The position numbers and the translations under genes are program-made. The notes beneath the pieces are model-generated. The model did no database searches. It was not told the DNA's origin and worked only from the letters and a program-made list of their open reading frames with translations. DNA of 64,000 nucleotides from Polydactylus sextarius. Lineage: Eukaryota > Chordata > Actinopteri > Polynemidae. This document shows positions 44,081 through 56,475 of the stretch, piece by piece (position 1 is the first letter of the stretch; each line of letters opens with the position of its first letter). The stretch is from assembly GCA_016801845.1 (NCBI GenBank), contig CM028913.1:372001-436000 (forward strand). The letters are read 5' to 3'.

Positions 44081-46667
44081 ATGGATAATTTCCAGGCTGT
44101 CCTGCGTTTTTTCATGAACCAGAAAGCCACCATCGGCTACAGTTTCATGGCTCTCTTGACTATAGGCGGAGAGAGACTTTTCTCCATGGTCTCTTTTCAG
44201 TGTCCCTGCAACCATAACCAGAACTTTGCTTATGGGGTGACTTTTCTGTTGGGCCCCGCTATAGTGTTATTGGTTTTTGGTCTGTTCTTCAGTACCAGCT
44301 TATGGAGGCTCTACACCGGGTGCTGCCTCAATCCCATGAAGCTTTGCCCTCGTGGAAACTGTTTTGGCTGTTTCAGGGCATTCCTGTCCATCTTCACTGG
44401 GGCTTGTGTGGCTCCTATAATGTGGCTCTCTGTGGCCCTGCTTAACGGGACCTTTTATGAGTGTGCTGTCAGTGGTTTGGATAATAACCTATTTGTGCTG
44501 GACGTGGATCTGTTCTGTAAAAACAAGACAATGAAGTGTCTGGACATGCTGGCTCAAGTACCCTGTGACTGGTCCAAACTGTCTAGTGATGAGCGCATGC
44601 AGCTGCTTCTGATGCTCCGGTCCCAGTCACAGGTAGGAAACTTACACCACAGTCAGTCTGAGCATTTCCACAAGTATAGTTGAAACCTGAGTTATATGAT
44701 GTATTATATCATATATTTAGTTAGATTATAGCACTGTAGAATAACAGGAAATAAGTGATGTGTTCCAAATTGTTGAATTGCTGAATTAAGAGTAGTTCAA
44801 ACAATGAGGATACAACCATCGAGAAGGGTCTAATGGAAGATGCTATCCAGTTGTATTATACAAAATATAGGACCACTTTTTTTTAAGAGTTGGACCAGTA
44901 CTAGGGGTTAAAGTCACATCAGGCTTTAATAAAGCAGTTTCTCATGTCCCCAAGAAGTGCAATAGTAAATTATAAAGAAACACTTGATCTGTGAACATAA
45001 ACTGAGGGGACAGATGTCTTTGAGGTGTGTACTCAAAAGAGGGAAATTACACTGTAAATATAGTTAACTCGTGCTTTGTAAACAAACAAGCGATGTCTCT
45101 GCTGAGAGTGGAGGTCTCGTAGATTCTAAAACTACAAGTTTTATCAAGGTCTGTCAAAAACTGACTGAACCAGCAGTGATAGAATGTTAAATAATGTTTA
45201 AACAATCAATAAACACAATCATAGACGTATTTACAAGACGTAAATCCACAGCGATAATGCCGCTTTTCCTAAATATAGAGCATAGTCCTGATATTCCTAG
45301 TACATCCTAAAACCTTTTTATGTGTGTTCCGACATTTTTCTGTTTTCCTCTTGTCTAACAGTCATAGCTCGAGCTAATGTTCACCATCCTCTAGTACTTG
45401 GACCCTGGAAAGGGAGCAGGATATGTATGTTTAAGGCCATGTAAGTGAGCTAGAGCTCCTATGACAACATATTACAGCTTGCAGAGATCAGGCTGTTTTA
45501 CCACAGCTCTTTCTACTTTACAAATTTGCATGTAGAGGAGTTGAGATTTTTAGTATGGTGCTTTAGACATGCCGAGCTGCCTATATTCAACAATAACAAG
45601 GACTATGTGGTTTTGAATTCTAGGACCCCTTTAATGTTATGCTGCAAGGCATCCCTTAACCTTCCTGCACGATGAACATCTCTGCAATATTGAAAAAAGA
45701 CAAAAAAAGATTCTACCATTAAAAAGTTAAACAATTGTACAGTGTTACACAGGGGAGGAGGATGTTTTTTCCTGGAGAAAGTGTTTAATGTAAAGATCTC
45801 ACCATTAGCCCTTACGGCCCATTTATGCTCCATGCAGGATACACGTATGCATACAGACAGAGCCTTTTATCCATTTTCTGTATTCTTTCCTTGGGTAATT
45901 TTTTCAGAGAACTTACTGATGTGCAGCAGTAACGCACAGCGCTGCCTCTTTTTATCTCTTTCTTAGAATGTGCGCTGTGATCTCCTTCACCGTCACCATG
46001 TTTGTTTTAGTTTGAAACTTACGTCGGAGTTCTCTCTGCACTCGGCACTGCCCTCTAGTAGTCTGCATTGCTTAACAACTGACTTAAGTACAAATGGGGA
46101 GTATGAAGGCCCTGATGTTTGAAACAGACATAGGGCATCCGTACTTACGTATGTAAAATGAGCATAAAATCCCAATAAGTGTATGGGCTGTAAAGAACCA
46201 TATTTAATCTTTGTATTAAAAGTTTGATGTTTTTTTTGAATATGTGTATTATAATATAATATATCTTATTCCTGCAGATCCTTGGCTGGTGTATCATCAT
46301 GACCTCTGCCACAGTGGGCCTCCTAGGCACCTGCTACAAAAACTGTCGCTCAAAAGTCAGCTACCTGCAGCTCACCTTCTGGAAACGCTACATTGAGAAA
46401 GAGAAGGCGTACTTTGATACTTTTGCTGTGGACTATGCCACAAAACTGGCCGAGAGAAACCTGCAGAGCTTCTTTGAGAACAAGGAACCCGATCTGTTTC
46501 CATTTCCAAGCCACAGGGCCTGGGAGGAGATCTCTGAACACTACACCTTTTCCAGGAGTGAGCAGTGTTACAGCAGCCTGCAGCGTTACGTGGAGAAGAC
46601 AGGTAGAGACTTCACATCAGAGAAAAGACCTGTCCTGGACCTTGAGCATGGAATAGAGATGAGATGA
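44081..46667 (+). CDS. calhm5: calhm5: calcium homeostasis modulator family member 5
   Basis: Two coding exons, 44081-44632 and 46278-46667, joined in phase after 'RSQSQ', give 313 residues. The start has the sequence ACCATGG. The four-helix CALHM topology is visible: segments at about 16-36, 50-70, 104-122 and the start of exon 2 ('ILGWCIIMTSATVGLLGTCY'). The CPC motif is at 41-43, C128 and further extracellular cysteines follow, with an N-glycosylation sequon NKT at 148-150. The cytosolic part keeps 'SKVSYLQLTFWKRYIEKEKA' and 'LAERNLQSFFENK'. It resembles mammalian CALHM5 (FAM26E) more than CALHM6. The intron carries a Harbinger-type element in antisense. It is the tandem partner of calhm6 and has the same exon split. 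Channel function is known for the family and inferred here. Confidence 0.9.
45805..46070 (-). mobile_element. Harbinger-type non-autonomous element, copy B
   Basis: The reverse complement of this stretch is co-linear with 31600-32022. It shares CTAGAGGGCAGTGC, GACGGTGAAGGAG, ACAGCGCACATTCTAA and GGATAAAAGGCTC. It sits in the single intron of calhm5, antisense to the gene. Confidence 0.6.
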
Positions 46668-47023
46668 GATGAGAGATGAGGAGGAGGATGATGTGATCTG
46701 CTGCCATGCTATTGTTCCTTGTTGTACTATCACTATGTTTGACTTCAGCGAGGCTACCTCCTCACTGACAAACCTGGTGCAGCCTCTGAGTTTATGAAAT
46801 AACCAAAGGCTTAACCACTTTTGTTTACACACTAAGCCTCCTTCCCTGACATTGTGCAATTATTTAACCTTTTAACAAAGATACACTAATTCCACTAACT
46901 GAGGAGCCTATTTTCTGGCCAGCTGTTGTTTTATATGCACTGGTTAAAACTAGTCCCTTCATGAGTTTTTTGTGATGTGGTGTCTTACATTTTTTCCCAC
47001 AAGAGGGAATATTAAACAGCACA

Positions 47024-47029
47024 AATAAA
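47024..47029 (+). terminator. Candidate poly(A) signal of calhm5
   Basis: AATAAA, 357 nt after the stop codon; further AATAAA copies lie near 47110-47122. Confidence 0.5.
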
Positions 47030-47129
47030 AATCCTCAGTTATGTTTCTGTTTTTGTCAATTCAACCTGTCGACAGTGACAGCTCCTCACTGTGATCTTGG
47101 TTATATTTTGAATAAATAATAAATCTAAA

Positions 47130-48420
47130 ACTTGACAATGTGTGAACTGTAATCCTGTATCAAATGTCTACAGGGAGCCTAAGCTACACCCATCTACCTG
47201 GTCAATGGGTTCTATACTCATAAAAAATATGAACGAGAATCAATGGAGAGATAAAAATGATTTTCTGGTCCCATTTGAAATGTGCCATGGTTTTAACATG
47301 TGATGTCTGTAAATGTTAAATATAATCTTTCACATGGAGAGACTGTTTAGTGACGGGTTTTGTGGTAGGTTTTATGTGTGTCCACGTAGCGGACTACAAC
47401 GCTCGTCTTGCTAAATTTATGTTACCATCAAACTCTGACAGCTAACATTGGCTTAACAGCTAGCTACACAACCTAGGAAATATATCTCACCTGGTGAGTT
47501 TTATCCACCTACTCTTTATTCTCTCTTCAGCCGGGAAGAGAGGGGGAAAGAAATTCAGTTAAAAGTTTGTGATGTGACTATTTGGTTTGTAGTCTAACCA
47601 GTTATGTATTTTCTGAAGCAGATAAATCAAAAATGACACCACAAACATAGCCTTGACTCACACTAATGTTATCATTTAAATCAAGATACAGCATATGTGC
47701 AATTCAGGACAGAAGTCGAAGTGGATTGGAAAATAATTTTTATCTCTTTGTTCACCGCAATGTAATTTTTTCAGTCTAAGGGCCCAGTGGGTCCTTAGAT
47801 CAGGGGTGTGACTTAGTCTCCCTCTTCTCTATGTTTAATGTGTTTATTTTTATTTATTTATTTGGAACTTTTTTATTTATTAAGTGCAGTCAAACATCTT
47901 ATATACACACAAATCAATAAAACAAAACAAAATAACTGTGTCCTTGGTTCCACCCATTGTAAACAGAACATGAAATGTATACAGAGGAACTCAATGGAAA
48001 TCAATAGATACTGGATTTTGACCACAGCAACATTGGTTGTTGGACAAATTGAACATATTGGCCACAAATGATTCTTCACGGAAAAAGAATATATACCACC
48101 CTCATACTCAGAAACTCAGAATACTTCAGCCAGTGTATTATCTCAAATTAAAATGCAAGGCAACTGGAGTCCATTTTTAATAAAGGTATCAGTAGCAGTT
48201 ATATATTCAGTGTGACAGACATCTTGAATTCTTTCTCACCATTGCATTGCTGGAAGTGGATGTGGCTTTAACCAGGAGGCTGTGATTACTTTATTTGCTA
48301 TCAGAAGGAGCATCCTTAATAAATCTGCTAGATTATTCTCTTCAATGGCACATTAATGTGTAATGGTGTAATGAGTGTAATGACTAACTGGTCCAATATG
48401 AAGCAGCACCTATAACTAAA

Positions 48421-48457
<37 letters not shown>

Positions 48458-49934
48458 ATTAATAATAATGATAATGATAATGACAATGATAATAATAAGG
48501 TATTTTTACTGATACATGTACTTAACCAGAGTAGTCTTTTCATACTACTTTTTACCTCTACTTTACATTACAAATACATTATTAAAGGGGTGTCAAACTG
48601 AAAACTCACAGCAAGCCAAAATAAAAAACTGTATCTAAGTCAAAGGCCGAACATGTTCAATTATAATGATGAGATAATGAGAAAATTATGTATTATTTCT
48701 TCATTTGTAAACATGAACTTAATTTTTAATATGTTGAATATATTGAATAGGCCTATTAGTTACATTAGTTTTATTATCAGCCTTTTAGTTACTGCCTACA
48801 TAAACAGAGATAAAATTTCATTCATTTCATTTTTTATGCCTTTGTTTCTAGTAATAATTTTTTCATCAGTCTATAAATTACACTAAAACAATCAGCAGCT
48901 CAAAATAGTATACATATACAACAGTATAATTCAACTGATATATCAAAGCAGCAGTGTTAATAATCAGTATGAATCTCAAAGTTAGTGAGTATTTCTTACT
49001 GCCAGTACTTTATTACAATATAATCATTTGATTCATGAATATTTCCTCATTATTCATACTTTTACTTAATATTTTTGTGAGAAAGCCCTACAGGTCAGGG
49101 TCCAATAGCACCTCCTAATGGTGAAAAGACAAATGCAGCCTGGGCAAGTCACATTCGCAAGTCAAGAACATTACATGTCCATTGTCCAGCCACACTGACA
49201 AGCAGCAGACCAGTTAAGGAGCAGACTGTGCGAAGCTGCATGGACTTTCTGTGTGTTGCCATATTATGTGTGCGCTCTTAATGAAATCTAAGTGTTTTCT
49301 ATTTCTTAGTTATGGATATTTTGATCATTATTTCAGTTTCTGTTGTTCTATGGAAATATGTTGCGTGAGTCTGTTGTTAAATTATGCTTAAGTAGCTGTT
49401 TGCACCTAAGTTAGGATTATTACTGGTGAACCTTATAATCATATGCTCATATGGCAGCTTATTTTATTTATTTTGGAATGTTTATTGATTTAACTGTTGA
49501 ATAACTTGCTGAACGTTTCTGTACTACAGCATTATTGATTTATTCTCTATTCCTCAAACCACACAGACACGTTATACAATGTAAAGCCCGACAATCTTCA
49601 TTAAAAGAAGACAAATCCGATCTCTCTCCAAGTGCCTTGAGTTCCTAACTGAATCATACTCCATAATTTGCCACCTCAACCAGCAATCCTTCTACTGAGT
49701 CTCGCCCTCAAACAATTTTCAAAACAGGGCTTTTTGTTCTTCTTACTATATGACAGAGTGGCATTATCACCAGAGAGAAGGCCCAGGGATGAGAAGACAC
49801 ACTCTTATACTGATGATAGATGAGTGTAGCATGTATTATAACATAACTATAACATAATAATTTCACCGAACTGAAAAAAAGTTACCAAAGTAAAGAGATA
49901 TAGAGTATCAAAAAGAAGTTTGTGAAGTTTTGTT
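47130..49934. other. Intergenic DNA without a recognised gene
   Basis: AT-rich with short open frames only. A repeat block (ACT, CTG, AAT/GAT) is at 48421-48498, and 48500-48560 resembles a MITE fragment with ACTTTTTACCTCTACTTTAC. Nothing else was supported. Confidence 0.4.
48421..48498. repeat. (CTA)n(CTG)n(AAT/GAT)n microsatellite
   Basis: Trinucleotide runs change unit twice within 78 bp. Confidence 0.85.
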
Positions 49935-49938
49935 GCAC

Positions 49939-50059
49939 CCCTTCCAGGGATGCAAAGAGAGCTAAAGGATCTAATCATTATATCCTTCAACTCTCTTTGT
50001 ACCCCTGGAAGGATTTCCAATAACATTACATTAGATTCTAATGTAATGTTATTGGAAAT
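49939..50059. repeat. Two adjacent hairpins: imperfect 32-bp and perfect 23-bp
   Basis: Arms 49939-49970 and 49982-50013 pair with 27 of 32 matches, all differences being transitions. Arms 50013-50035 and 50037-50059 are exact reverse complements of 23 bp around one base (ATTTCCAATAACATTACATT plus AGA). Together they make a double stem-loop of about 120 bp, 460 bp upstream of rwdd1. Confidence 0.9.
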
Positions 50060-50521
50060 GTCACATCCAGATTTAAGATTTATAGACAATGGCATTCAAT
50101 GCATTATTCAACCATTTAGTTGGGACAAAAGTAAAAGATGTAACTATTATTCAATAAAGTAACTTTACATTATTCAAATATTGGTGGTTTAATACCATGT
50201 GTCCAAGTCTGTCCCAAAGGCTGTTCCTTGTGTGGATGGTGTATAGACAAGTGCAGTATAAGCTCTGTGTGAATATATAAAGACTAGTGTACGGCACTTG
50301 GCAGTTGTGTGTTGCTTTGGTCTATACTAATAAAATTTTGGCGGCCGCATATTTGCGCTGCCTCAGCTCCTCCACATCAACATGTGCACACGCAGATACA
50401 ATCGTTGCACTGGCGTCAGACCAAAGTAGCAGAGCCACGATAACAGTGATCACCGGCGCTGTACGCGTGGCCCATGCGAGGGATGGTATTTCAACTCCTC
50501 AGATAACCTGCATCCGCTGAC
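50060..50521 (+). promoter_or_regulatory. rwdd1 upstream region and 5' UTR
   Basis: From about 50335 the composition becomes GC- and CpG-richer (GCGGCCGCATATTTGCGCTG, TGTACGCGTGGCCCATGCGA), typical of a housekeeping promoter or 5' UTR. The first exon starts with the ATG at 50522. Confidence 0.45.
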
Positions 50522-53500
50522 ATGACAGACTACGCTGAAGAGCAGAGGAATGAACTGGAAGCCATAGAGTCCATCTACCCAGACTCCTTCACAGGTCTGA
50601 GTCTCGTCAGTACAGCCTTAGATGTGGCACTCATGCTAGCTAACAGGCTAGCTCCCCACACGGTAGCTCCCCACACGGTAGCTCCTCACATGCTAGCTCA
50701 CAGGCTAGCTCCTCACAGGCTTGGTAGCTACTTTTTGTTTACCACTGGATCGGACTCAACTTTCTCCCCGGCTTACTTACATACATTTAAGGCCAGCGAG
50801 CAGAAACTGACGTACCTTTTTACTATACCTCTTTGAACAGAGAAATAGTCTTAATCAAACTCCATTCACATTCCTTCCAGAATGAAGAACACCGGGTATA
50901 AGCGAAAATGTTCTTAATAATAATGTAATTTAAACGTTTAAAATGTTTCTCGTGACCGAGAGCCTGCTCTTATATTCGGAACATTAGTCAGGTAGCGTTT
51001 ATATTTGCTGAACCTTAGATGTCATCACCCTGCAGCTTCGCAGAAAGCGGCCTGAGCTAATGACAGTTGGAACTACAGTAATCGAGGCAGCCTGCTATGG
51101 AGGAGAGCTGGGCTTGCCAAAGAGATCAATGCAAAGTGGTGAAACTGATTTATGTGTGTCAACAGTGCTTTCAGATGAACCCACCAGCTTTACCATCACT
51201 GTGACATCAGATGTTGGGGCGGATGGAGAAAGTGAGTGTACTGATTTGTGTGGTTCCAAGGCACACATGTCCCCTAATTAAAAAAAAAAAAAAAGTGCAT
51301 TTATAGAAATTTTGCAGACTGATAATATCTCCTCTGTTGTAGCTGTGGAAACAACACTCAAGTTTACATACGTGGAGAAATACCCAGATGAACCTCCATT
51401 GTGGGAGATCCACTCCCAGGAGAACCTGGAGGACAATGATGTGGACGACATTCTCACTTTACTGCAGCAACAGGTCTGTCTGTGTGACCTGAATATGATC
51501 CTCTGGTCCAACTCCTTAACCCATCACCTGTGTGATATGTTCACTGTTGTTTTGGCTGTGTCGAAGCTAAAACATCCTAAACATCACAGTGACACCACAT
51601 TTTACATTCTGTTGGTAGAATACAGTTCTGTTGTCCAGTTGTTATCTGACCATAATATTCACAAGGTTAATACCGGATCCGAATGCTAACTTACACCATG
51701 TTCAAAATTATTATTCAGCTAGGATTTTTTAGTTTATCAATAGATGTTTTCAGTTGTGCTGTTTCACCTGTCTGTTTAGATCACTGACATCAATCTCACA
51801 GACAGTTCTGGTCATTAGTTTGTCAGGTAACTCCAGTTACAGGGAAACTACTGAAGGAGGTTGCTCTACATTATTAAACAAGTCACCAGTTTTATTTGGG
51901 GAAAAAGAGATTTTTTTTTTTTGCAGATGAAACAGTTGAAATAGGGCAGTGTCTTTGATTCAGAGTGGTCAGATAAAGGTGTATCAAGGGAGTTTTTGTC
52001 CAGTAAATACATTGTAAAAAAAAAACTATTGAACATTTAAGCAAAATGCAGATACCCATTTTTATTTATTTTAGAAACTATTGTGTTCTTCAGGAATCAT
52101 CATACTGTTGTTGTCATTGGTAGTTTTGTTTAATGCAGATTATGATGTAATTGTTGAGAAATGAAAAATCCTATTGACTATAATTTGTAATAACTATTCA
52201 GGAAAAAACAAAAACAAAGACAGAAACAGCATATGGATAATTTGGAACATAGTGTACAGCAGTTTCCAGGGGCGATTCATGTGACGCACTGTCAAACAGG
52301 GAGACGGATGGATTTTTTTCTACCTACTACTGCAACAGTAGTTATGCGTGTAGACAGTTTGATCTGCCTCTGAATAGCATTGTCCAATTGGGCTAGTCGT
52401 GCTTCAGATCCCGCCCCTTTTGTGCATTTTCAGCCAGGTTAAAATTGGCATGACAACTCTCCCATTGACTGTAATGTAACATCTTTTTTTTTTTCTTCAA
52501 AAAACAGGCCCTCAATTCATTCTCTTTTGGATGTTATGTGTGCGCACTAGCACTGCCCCCATCAACAATGCTACCTCCCCGTTGAACATAAATTAATTAG
52601 ATAATGCAAAATGATAATTAATTAAAATCAATACAGTGATGTGCCTTGTATGTTTTCTGTCGGCATTTATTGAAAATTAGTTGTATTCGATTCATTTCCT
52701 CTGTGTACATATGTCCACTTCCAGATACAACTTTGGAGAAAATGAAGGAAATTTGATTTAGTTTATTTTTACCAAAAATCCTTTCATCCGGGTACACTTA
52801 GAAAAAGGTAAACAGGATACAGGAGCAGGAAGGGGTTTGGTCCAGACAACCTGATTTAAACATCCAGCAGCAGGAAAGTAACTGAGGATGCAGTCACACC
52901 CAGTTTCACCTGTTCTGTTATGAAAAAAGAGTTGGATGAGATGTTAAAGACTTTTAATGATTTCCCTCCACTGCTGTGTTATGGACAACAACGGGGGTAA
53001 GAGACACCCACCCCCACCAGAAAAAAGGCGCCCCCCCAAACATTTTTTACCACCAATCACCACTGGCAGCTCCTGGTTGAGACTGTTAAACAATGCCAGT
53101 CACTATCAACACAGTGTATGTGCTCACCCTGCAGGCAGAGGAAAACCTAGGCATGGTGATGATTTTCACCCTGGTCACAGCTGTTCAGGAGAAACTCAAT
53201 GAAATTGTGGATATGATGAGAAACAGACAAGAGGAGGAGAAACGGCGGAAAGAGAAAGAGGCGGAGGAAGCAGAGAAGGTGAGACAGAACAAATGTGTTA
53301 ATTGATACGACTTTCATTCTATATTGTGATAAATGTGATATATACAGTTTTATCTCATCCTTTCTTTCTCAGCTCCTTTTATTTAAATCCAACCATATCA
53401 AACTGATTACTAAAAGGTAACCTCACATATTTTAACCAACAATCCAACAAACCAAAGTTTTCAGTTGCTATAGTATAAAGGCAGATATTTAGTCCAGCAC

Positions 53501-54892
53501 GTTTGTGTACTGGAGGTTTGAACTGACTAATTATCTACCTCCAGTATCAGGAAATCGGGTCCAGTGAGGTGAGGATGTTGCTTTCATCAGCACAGTTTGG
53601 TGATGGAGTGATGTGTGTGTTTGACAGGTGGCGTTCCAGGGCACTGTGGTGACCATTGAGAACTTCTTGGCATGGAAAGCAAAATTTGAACTGGAGATGG
53701 CTGAGCTAAGAAGGAAAAAACAGAAGGAGGATGAGCAGGCAGGAAAACCCAAACTCAGTGGTAAACCTGATGCCCTCATATCAGCAGTGCTTTGTTCAGG
53801 CTGGTAAAATAAATACATGTATGGATTTGTGGCCTGAATCATTTCTTCATTTCTTTCCCAGGTAAACAGCTGTTTGAGAGAGACCACAACCTGGACACGT
53901 CAGACATTCAGTTCCTTGAAGATGGTAACAAGTGTTTCTCAGTTTATGTTGTTCAACTATAAGAGTGAAAAAAATGAAACATTTATTTTTATGAAATGAC
54001 AGTAATTTTCCCTTAAATTCAGGAAAAAAAAACATTTTCAAGCCAAGGGACAGTAACACCTTTCTCATCAAATAATTATAAATGTTGAAGTCATGTTTTC
54101 AATATGTTTTCAATATTCAGTATAGAAACTATTGAAAAACTTTTTTCTTTAACTTTCAAGTATTATCTTATTGAGCATTAACATGGGTGGGTTCAGGTGG
54201 GTCCACGTCCCACCTGAACCATCATTTAGTTAAGCTGCTATAGGATTAGACTCGTTAACTATAGGTAACTATAAGTAATAAAGGAATGTTTTTAGTCTAA
54301 CCTTAAAGGTGACAGAGAATGGTTGAACAGGGTTTTGATCCTTCTCTAATGTGACATATACACAATAAAATATTGGTTTGATGTGTAATACCTCAGAAGC
54401 TTCCTAAAAACCTTTCTCAGAAAGCTAGCGTGGTTTTGCACCATTCTTCAACAAAGACAAGGTAAAAACGCTTTTTGATTCTGTCACATTTAAATGTAGA
54501 AAGAGTGTCTGCCTCCTGGACCCAAACTGGGAGCTGGTTCGATAAGAGAGAAACCTGATAACTGAAGGCTCTACCTCCCATTCTGGTCTTAGAGAGTCTA
54601 GGAACCACAAGTAAACCAGCAGTTTGTGATCGAAGTGATCTATTAGGATAATAAGGAACTATGAGCTCCTCAAGATATGATGGAGCCTGATCAGGGCTTT
54701 ATGGGCAAGCAGGAGGATTTTGAATTGTGTTTGCTTTCAGTTTAATTCTAATATGTAACTGCTGTTGTTTCTTTGACAGCTGGAAACAGTGTGGAAGTGG
54801 ATGAATCACTGTTCCAAGACATAGAGGATTTGGACTTGGATGAGGATGACCCAGACTTTGACCCATTAGAGATGGGCAGCGATGAGGACTAA
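50522..54892 (+). CDS. rwdd1: rwdd1: RWD domain-containing protein 1 (DFRP2-like)
   Basis: Seven coding exons: 50522-50594, 51166-51231, 51343-51473, 53135-53278, 53628-53760, 53862-53924 and 54780-54892. They join in phase to give 240 residues (human 243). An RWD fold spans about residues 8-112 ('EEQRNELEAIESIYPDSF', then 'YVEKYPDEPPL' with the YPxxxP motif at 60-65, and 'AEENLGMVMIFTLVTAVQEK'). A charged coiled-coil follows ('EEEKRRKEKEAEEAEK'), then 'WKAKFELEMAELRRKKQKED', the conserved 'KLSGKQLFERDHNLDTSDIQ' and an acidic tail ending 'EMGSDED'. RWDD1 stabilises the GTPase DRG2 in the cytoplasm; that is family knowledge. Intron 1 has a minisatellite, intron 6 an L2 fragment. It is convergent with zup1. 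Confidence 0.95.
50640..50727. repeat. Minisatellite built on GCTAGCT and CTCCCCACACGGTAG
   Basis: Two exact 15-bp units AGCTCCCCACACGGT are flanked by related units (AGCTCCTCAC, GCTAGCTCACAGGCTAGCTC). It lies in rwdd1 intron 1. Confidence 0.7.
54380..54740 (-). mobile_element. L2-type LINE 3' fragment in rwdd1 intron 6
   Basis: The minus strand encodes 'LSKTRMGGRAFSYQVSLLSN' followed by 'QLPVWVQEADTLSTFK', the usual C-terminal stretch of L2-type LINE polyproteins. It ends at about 54740, near exon 7 (54780). Confidence 0.65.
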
Positions 54893-55799
54893 AGACAGAG
54901 TGGGACAGGGGATGACAGGACAGTACTTCTCTTCTTTGGAATAAGATGATCTGATGCATTCACAAGATCTGACAGCTGTGCTTATCTTTTAAAGACTTGT
55001 AATGCAGCTGGAGAGGACATTCACCAACATCCATCACTGTCTGATTCTGTGCCCTACCATCTAACAGGACTGTTTAACACACAGGGCATGCCAGTTAACA
55101 GAAGAAGACAATAAAATATCAAGGCTAATAAAGTGGGCCAGGGTCAGTTACCATAACAATTAAGATTACTACATTCGAACTGTTGACAGCGAAGTGTTCC
55201 TCAACTGTCGAGATTAAAAGCTTTCATTATTAAGAGTTGTGTATTGTTGTGTTATTACTGATGTCAATAACATTTTACAGGGGAAGGTCGTTGTGACACG
55301 TTCAGTAATGAATCAGTAATATTTGTAATTTATCCTGTTTTGCTAAGAATAATCGCACAATGACTTGTTTCTAATGATACAATGTATGAGAAGTTGTTCT
55401 ATATGGTGTGAACCAGAGGAAACTGCACGTTCCATCACGAGCAACTACAGGAGAGAGCAGGTGAATGTTAATAATATGCAATTAATACAGTATAAAAAGA
55501 ACATCTGAGTAAATAACAATGTCATTTACCAATACTTGGTTTATGTACGTTTTATCTATGACAATGCGATCATCCACTTAGCGTGTAATAAGCAAATCCA
55601 CAAGGATATGTTCTTTCTTCTTGTGTGACATTCTTTGGGGTAGCCACCTAAAAAGAAAAAAAAATGGGCTCCAATACTAACTACATGTGAAATCGAACAC
55701 TGAAAAGGTTTTGACAATAGATGACTATTGACATACAAATAATGCTGTCAGTCAATTCTGTAACATAAGATTAACATAACATAAATGAAATAAAAACCT
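54893..55799 (+). other. rwdd1 3' UTR and intergenic DNA
   Basis: AATAAA signals are at 55110-55115 and 55127-55132, about 220 nt after the stop, so the UTR probably ends near 55150. No further feature was seen to 55800. Confidence 0.5.
55110..55132 (+). terminator. Poly(A) signals of rwdd1
   Basis: Two AATAAA hexamers at 55110-55115 and 55127-55132. Confidence 0.6.
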
Positions 55800-56475
55800 G
55801 GGAACTGCCAACCTTCTCAAAAAGTGATAAAACTGAGCTCATGGTGTTAGTCCATGCGTCACTGCTCAAGAAGGTTGGTGAACTCTTACTGGATGTGGAC
55901 AGCTGCTCTACTGCGCCACCCAGAGAAGTTTGCAGCCTGGGTATCACTTTGAACCCTACCCTTTCTTTTCAATCCCAGATTAAAAGCATCACTAAATCGA
56001 CCTTCTTCCACCTGAAAAACATATCAAGACTATGGCCCACTCTCAGTTGCCAAGACCCTCATCCACTCTTTCAATTCACCCTGTCTGTCCAGCAAGGTCT
56101 TTGACAAGTTGCAGGATGCCCAGCACATCACCCCCATCCTGAAGGAGCTGCACTGGCTACCAATCAGGTTCATATAAAGTTTTCCTCCTGGTTTACAAAT
56201 CTCTCCAGGCACTTGCACCCCAACACCTCACTGAAAAGTAACTTCCACCTTCTCTTCTCTCCATTTTCATTTCACTCCAATCAGTCGAGGCAGATGAACG
56301 TCCACTCAGAGTCTGGTTTTGCTGGAGGTTTCTTCCTGTTAAAAAGGAGTTTTTTTTGTCTCCAATTCATTGTCTCCAAGTTCCACTCACTGTGGAAATG
56401 TTGGGCTTCTCAATTCTATAAAGTAAAGTGTCTTGACATAAATATTTTTATGATCTGGTGAGTTGACTTGACTGT
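55800..56475 (+). mobile_element. L2-type LINE 3' end
   Basis: The plus strand, in broken frames, reads 'PRLKASLN' and 'FFHLKNISRL', then 'LQDAQHITPILKELHWLPIR', and finally a 3' UTR with TGCTGGAGGTTTCTTCCTGT and 'TAAAGTGTCTTGACATAAAT'. The tail is the same type as at 34900-35215. It sits between the rwdd1 and zup1 3' ends. Confidence 0.7.

Noticed and set aside
48653..48886. A hydrophobic 77-codon plus-strand frame that looks like a membrane protein
   Set aside because: The Ile/Phe/Leu richness follows from AT-rich sequence; no conservation or gene context supports it.
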